Shown here piece after piece: positions 60,916 to 64,000 of a DNA stretch of 64,000 nucleotides (position 1 is its first letter; each line of letters starts with the position of its first letter). The notes beneath the pieces are model-generated. The model did not search any database. It saw only the letters and a program-made list of their open reading frames with translations, and was not told where the DNA came from. The DNA lies in assembly GCA_013289715.1 (NCBI GenBank), contig JABCZJ010000017.1, positions 1 through 64,000 of the forward strand. Reading direction: 5' to 3'. The translations under genes were made by a program, and so were the position numbers. Source of the stretch: Acidobacteriota bacterium. GTDB lineage: Bacteria > Acidobacteriota > Terriglobia > Acidiferrales > UBA7541.

Positions 60916-62202
60916 ATGGAAAAAAGAAATTTCCTTTTTGTCTCGCTCACCGGCCTCATTAGTGACATCGCCTGGCAGGTTTCCAAAGAAGGCCACGAAG
61001 TCCGTTACTTCATCCAGGACAAAAAGGAGCGCGATATCGCCGACGGCTTCGTCGCCAAATCAAAAGACTGGGAAAAAGACTCGGATTGGGCGGACATCCT
61101 CATCTTTGACGACACCCTGGGCCAGGGCGAAAAAGCCAAGAACCTGCGCGCGGCTGGAAAAAAAGTGATCGGCGGCACGCCCTACACCGATCGCCTGGAA
61201 GACGACCGTTCCTTCGGCCAGGAAGAGCTCAAGAACGCCGGCGTCAACATTCTTCCCTACGGCGAGTTTTCATCCTTCGACGACGCCATAGACCACGTCG
61301 AGCAGAATCCCGGCCGCTACGTCATCAAGCCCAGCGGCGAGGCCCAAAACGTCAAGCGCCGCCTCTTCGTGGGCGAGGAAGACGACGGGCAAGACGTGAT
61401 TCACATGCTCGAAGCTTACAAACGAGCGCTCTCCGACGAAATTAAAGTTTTCCAGCTACAACGCCGCGTCACGGGCGTCGAAGTCGCTGTCGGCGCATTC
61501 TTCAACGGAAAGAGTTTCGTGTATCCCATCAACATCAATTTCGAACACAAGAAACTTTTCCCCGGAGAAAATGGCCCTCCCACCGGAGAAATGGGCACCA
61601 CCATGTTCTGGAGCGAGGCGAATCATCTCTTTGACCAAACGCTGCTGAAGATGGAAAACAAGCTTAAGGAAGAAGGCTACATCGGCTACATAGACTTGAA
61701 TTGCATCGTGAATTCCCACGGCATCTACCCGCTGGAATTCACCTCGCGCTTCGGCTATCCCACCATCAGCATCCAGCAAGCCGGGATGATCACTCCCATC
61801 GGCCAATTTTTCTGGGACCTCGCGAGCGGCAACGATCCCAAACTCAAAGTACGCAGCGGCTTCCAGATCGGCGTACGCATCGTCGTCCCGCCCTTTCCCT
61901 TTGACGACGATGAGACCTTCGATTCATTCTCCAAGAACGCCGTGATAGTTTTCAAAAAGCCTCCGACCGATGAAATGCACATCGAAGACGTGAAACAAGT
62001 GAACGGCCAATGGCTGGTAGCCGGAACCTCCGGAGTAATCCTGGTAGTAGTCGGCCTAGGCCAGACCATGAAGCAAGCCCAAACCCAGGTGTACTCCCGC
62101 ATCAAGAATGTCCTAATCCCCAACATGTACTACCGCACAGACATCGGCGACCGCTGGGTAGAAGACAGCGACCGCCTCCACACCTGGGGCTACTTGCGCT
62201 GA
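60916..62202 (+). CDS. ATP-grasp, PurD-like protein
   Basis: A 428-residue protein with an ATP-grasp fold like phosphoribosylamine-glycine ligase. A Rossmann-like N-terminus (FVSLTGLISDIAWQVSKEGH) is followed by a grasp region with GRYVIKPSGEAQNVKRRLFV, EIKVFQLQRRVTGVEVAVGA, and the metal-binding IDLNCIVNSHGIYPLEFTSR, ending with TFGY-like GYPTISIQQ. The usual glycine- and phosphate-binding parts of PurD are changed, so a different amine-acid ligation is likely. The tail ends RWVEDSDRLHTWGYL. AGGAGA precedes the ATG. hpt and deoC lie downstream, so a link to nucleotide metabolism is possible, but a 427-base gap separates them. Confidence 0.8.
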   Translation: MEKRNFLFVSLTGLISDIAWQVSKEGHEVRYFIQDKKERDIADGFVAKSKDWEKDSDWADILIFDDTLGQGEKAKNLRAAGKKVIGGTPYTDRLEDDRSFGQEELKNAGVNILPYGEFSSFDDAIDHVEQNPGRYVIKPSGEAQNVKRRLFVGEEDDGQDVIHMLEAYKRALSDEIKVFQLQRRVTGVEVAVGAFFNGKSFVYPININFEHKKLFPGENGPPTGEMGTTMFWSEANHLFDQTLLKMENKLKEEGYIGYIDLNCIVNSHGIYPLEFTSRFGYPTISIQQAGMITPIGQFFWDLASGNDPKLKVRSGFQIGVRIVVPPFPFDDDETFDSFSKNAVIVFKKPPTDEMHIEDVKQVNGQWLVAGTSGVILVVVGLGQTMKQAQTQVYSRIKNVLIPNMYYRTDIGDRWVEDSDRLHTWGYLR

Positions 62203-62629
62203 GTCATTTCCGTTGCGCTGCCGTTCGTAGCGCCGGCGTCCCGCCGGCTCTGTTGCCATTGCTGGTGTCGTCGCCGTTGCTCTTGACTTTGTAGCGGCCA
62301 GCTTCGGCTGGGCGCCGTTGACTTTGCTTTTAGCTCTGTAGCGCCCGGTCCCGCGAAGCGGGACCGGGCAGCAGTTGGCGTTGGTTTCGTAGCGGAGTTT
62401 TTGCCTCCAGGTTATTGAATTTGACCGTGGTTTTGTAGCGGCCGCCTGTCCACCCTGAGTGCGCGCCAGCGAACTCAGGGCAGGCGGGCGGTTTGGATCA
62501 AGCCTCATCCCAGACGCCACGTGCCGCCCCGAACCCTCCTTGCGATTCGCAATCACTCCTCCGCAGCGTCCTTGTCAACCGCCACTCCCTACGCTAAAGT
62601 AGCCGCTCTTCCACGGAGCGCGCCCAAAA
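62203..62629. repeat. Array of REP-like hairpins, each starting GTAGCG
   Basis: Five units begin with GTAGCG or a close variant at 62227, 62291, 62339, 62389 and 62435. Most are followed by a palindrome: GCCGGCG-TCC-CGCCGGC; CCAGC-TTCG-GCTGG; GCCCGGTCCCGC-GAA-GCGGGACCGGGC (a perfect 12-bp stem at 62343-62369); a weak one; and CCGCCTG...CCCTGAGT...ACTCAGGG-CAGGCGG, a long interrupted stem. The stems differ in sequence, so this is not a tandem copy array but a set of related REP-type units. There is no gene in the stretch. Confidence 0.7.
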
Positions 62630-63172
62630 ATGCCAGTAGTCGCCGGAAAAGAAAAACTGAAAATCCTAATCCGTCGCGCCGCCATCCAAAAACGCGTCCG
62701 CGAAGTAGCCCACCAAATCACGAAAGACTTCGCAGGCCAGCGCGTCCATCTGATCGGCGTACTAAAAGGCGCCTGCATCTTCCTTTCCGACTTGGTCCGA
62801 GAAATCAATCTGGAAACCTCTATCGATTTCATCGCCGTGTCCAGTTACGGAAAAAACAAAGAAAGCTCTGGCCAGGTCCGCCTGCTAAAAGATCTCGACA
62901 GCAGCATCGAGGGCCTGAACGTAATCGTAGTCGAAGACATCCTCGACACGGGCATCACCCTAACCTATCTGTTGCGCGTGCTGGAGCAGCGCAAACCCAA
63001 ATCCCTGCGCATCGCCGCGCTGCTCGATAAGCCGTCGCGCCGCATCAAGCAAGTCAAAGCCGATTATATCGGTTTCCAGATCCCCAACGATTTCGTCGTC
63101 GGCTACGGCCTCGATTACGCCGAACGCTATCGCAACCTGAAAGACGTCTGCATCCTGACGCTTCCGGAATGA
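62630..63172 (+). CDS. hpt: Hypoxanthine phosphoribosyltransferase
   Basis: A 180-residue type I phosphoribosyltransferase. VLKGACIFLSDLVREINLET, DFIAVSSYGKNKESSGQVRL and the PRPP loop VIVVEDILDTGITLTYLLRV are diagnostic, with IGFQIPNDFVVGYGLDYAER near the end. It salvages hypoxanthine (and guanine) to IMP or GMP using PRPP. The stop overlaps the deoC start (ATGA at 63169-63172), so the two are coupled. GGAGCG upstream is a modest ribosome site. Confidence 0.95.
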   Translation: MPVVAGKEKLKILIRRAAIQKRVREVAHQITKDFAGQRVHLIGVLKGACIFLSDLVREINLETSIDFIAVSSYGKNKESSGQVRLLKDLDSSIEGLNVIVVEDILDTGITLTYLLRVLEQRKPKSLRIAALLDKPSRRIKQVKADYIGFQIPNDFVVGYGLDYAERYRNLKDVCILTLPE

Positions 63173-63891
63173 TCATGCCCCTCACCGAATCCGAGATCGC
63201 CCGCCTGATTGATCACACCCTGCTGAAACCAGACGCCACCCAGGACGAAATCCGCAAACTCTGCGCAGAAGCCCTGCAATACGAATTCGCTTCCGTCTGC
63301 GTGAATCCCTGGAACGTCGCGCAGGCCGCCGAACTTCTCCGCGGCAGCACCGTAAAAGTTTGCACTGTAGTGGGATTTCCGCTAGGCGCCACGCTGCCGG
63401 AAGTAAAGGTTTACGAGGCGCACAAATCCATCGAGCGCGGCGCCCGGGAAATCGACATGGTCATCAACATCGGCGCGCTGAAGTCCGGACGACTGGCTGC
63501 GGTTGATGCAGATATCCATGGCGTCGTAAAAGCCAGCCACCAGGGCGGTGCCATCTGCAAAGTGATCATCGAAACCTGCCTGCTCACCCGCGAAGAGAAA
63601 ATCCAGGCCTCGCTCGCCGCCAAAAATGCCGTCGCGGACTTCGTGAAAACCTCCACAGGCTTCAGCACAGCCGGCGCGACGCCTGAGGACGTTCGCCTGA
63701 TCCGCGAAACCGTCGGCCCCAACACCGGCATCAAAGCCGCCGGAGGCGTACGCACCCTCGAAGACCTGCAGAAAATGGTCGAGGCCGGCGCCACCCGTAT
63801 CGGCGCCAGCGCCGGCGTCAAAATCATCCAGCAACTGCGCTCCGGAAAATCGCCGGCAGCCTCCGGCGCCTCCTCTAGCGACAAATATTGA
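63169..63891 (+). CDS. deoC: Deoxyribose-phosphate aldolase
   Basis: A 240-residue DeoC. LIDHTLLKPDATQDEIRKLC opens the barrel, VCVNPWNVAQAAELL and CTVVGFPLGATLPEVKVYEA follow; the Schiff-base Lys is in DFVKTSTGFS, with the partner Lys in GIKAAGGVRTLED. It splits 2-deoxyribose 5-phosphate into glyceraldehyde 3-phosphate and acetaldehyde, returning nucleoside sugar to central metabolism. The start overlaps the hpt stop; a second ATG two codons on (63175) is an alternative start. The last ~15 residues are Ser/Ala-rich. Confidence 0.95.
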   Translation: MIMPLTESEIARLIDHTLLKPDATQDEIRKLCAEALQYEFASVCVNPWNVAQAAELLRGSTVKVCTVVGFPLGATLPEVKVYEAHKSIERGAREIDMVINIGALKSGRLAAVDADIHGVVKASHQGGAICKVIIETCLLTREEKIQASLAAKNAVADFVKTSTGFSTAGATPEDVRLIRETVGPNTGIKAAGGVRTLEDLQKMVEAGATRIGASAGVKIIQQLRSGKSPAASGASSSDKY

Positions 63892-63938
63892 AGACTTCCA
63901 AGCAGGCTCAACTCGGCGGCAAGTGCTCCACACCCGCC

Positions 63939-63947
63939 TGCTATAAT
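63939..63947 (+). promoter_or_regulatory. Extended -10 promoter at right edge
   Basis: TGC followed by TATAAT, a consensus extended -10, 50 bases after deoC and before the next, unseen gene. The -35 region is poor, as is usual with extended -10 promoters. Confidence 0.55.
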
Positions 63948-64000
63948 GGAATGATTCTGTGCGTACGGTGTGCGGAGTTGTGAAAATGCCGGCAGCGGGC

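Noticed and set aside
1..64000. tRNA, rRNA, CRISPR array, prophage or integrase genes
   Set aside because: Looked for by eye on both strands; no cloverleaf with CCA-proximal T-loop motif, no rRNA stretch, no regular repeat-spacer pattern and no integrase motifs were found. Subtle cases could be missed without a covariance search.

Overview
The window looks like chromosomal DNA of a soil-type Acidobacteriota (Terriglobia-like). This is inferred from the mix of families: a small secreted DUF5818-like protein, a glycine-zipper lipoprotein, an alginate-export-type porin, a Tat-exported GH51 enzyme, a PilZ/TonB-C fusion, an ArsA ATPase with a small partner, gene debris of a kind seen in that phylum, and REP-like hairpins. 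No rRNA, tRNA, CRISPR array, intact transposase or phage gene was seen.

Left part (1-28 kb): an accessory-type region with long gene-poor stretches and broken genes. It holds an AraC regulator fragment at the edge, a secreted 609-aa protein with a clear terminator, a membrane SpoIIE-type phosphatase and an acetyltransferase. Then comes a minus-strand block: small protein, ArsA-type ATPase, PilZ/TonB-C fusion, lipoprotein and DUF5818-like protein. A second minus-strand block (13.9-21 kb) carries a porin, TauE exporter, VOC protein, XapX protein, 6-oxocamphor-hydrolase-like enzyme, YtcJ-type amidohydrolase and isochorismatase-type hydrolase, with an HxlR regulator divergent from it. Next are two unusual regulators (GAF plus AraC; a sigma-54 activator preceded by a short leader reading frame and paired palindromes) and an SDR enzyme lacking the usual Tyr. 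Remnants of an XRE regulator, a membrane/Ig-type secreted protein, a second isochorismatase and a CxxCH protein lie between them.

Right part (28-64 kb): densely packed metabolism. Glucose-6-phosphate isomerase is followed by a sugar block (GH27 alpha-galactosidase, GH51 arabinofuranosidase, AraD epimerase, FucI/AraA-like isomerase) whose two plus-strand units share a LacI-type operator-like site. The glutamate synthase large subunit is followed by a urease operon (ureG-F-D-A-B-C, no ureE), linking urea breakdown to ammonia assimilation. After the RiPP locus come a LysR regulator divergent from isocitrate lyase, DinB and PAS proteins, an ATP-grasp PurD-like protein, and the hpt-deoC pair.

Most interesting locus (45.5-56.1 kb): PqqD-like recognition protein, radical SAM/SPASM enzyme, a 70-aa Cys/Gly-rich putative precursor peptide, an HprK-like kinase and a Sec11-type (Ser/His) signal peptidase. 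The peptidase is fused in frame to a very large DUF11-repeat protein ending in a gingipain-type (C25) protease. Coupled starts and the order of genes suggest a RiPP pathway whose last gene merges a maturation peptidase with a giant exported protease/adhesin. This is inference from sequence and needs experimental proof.
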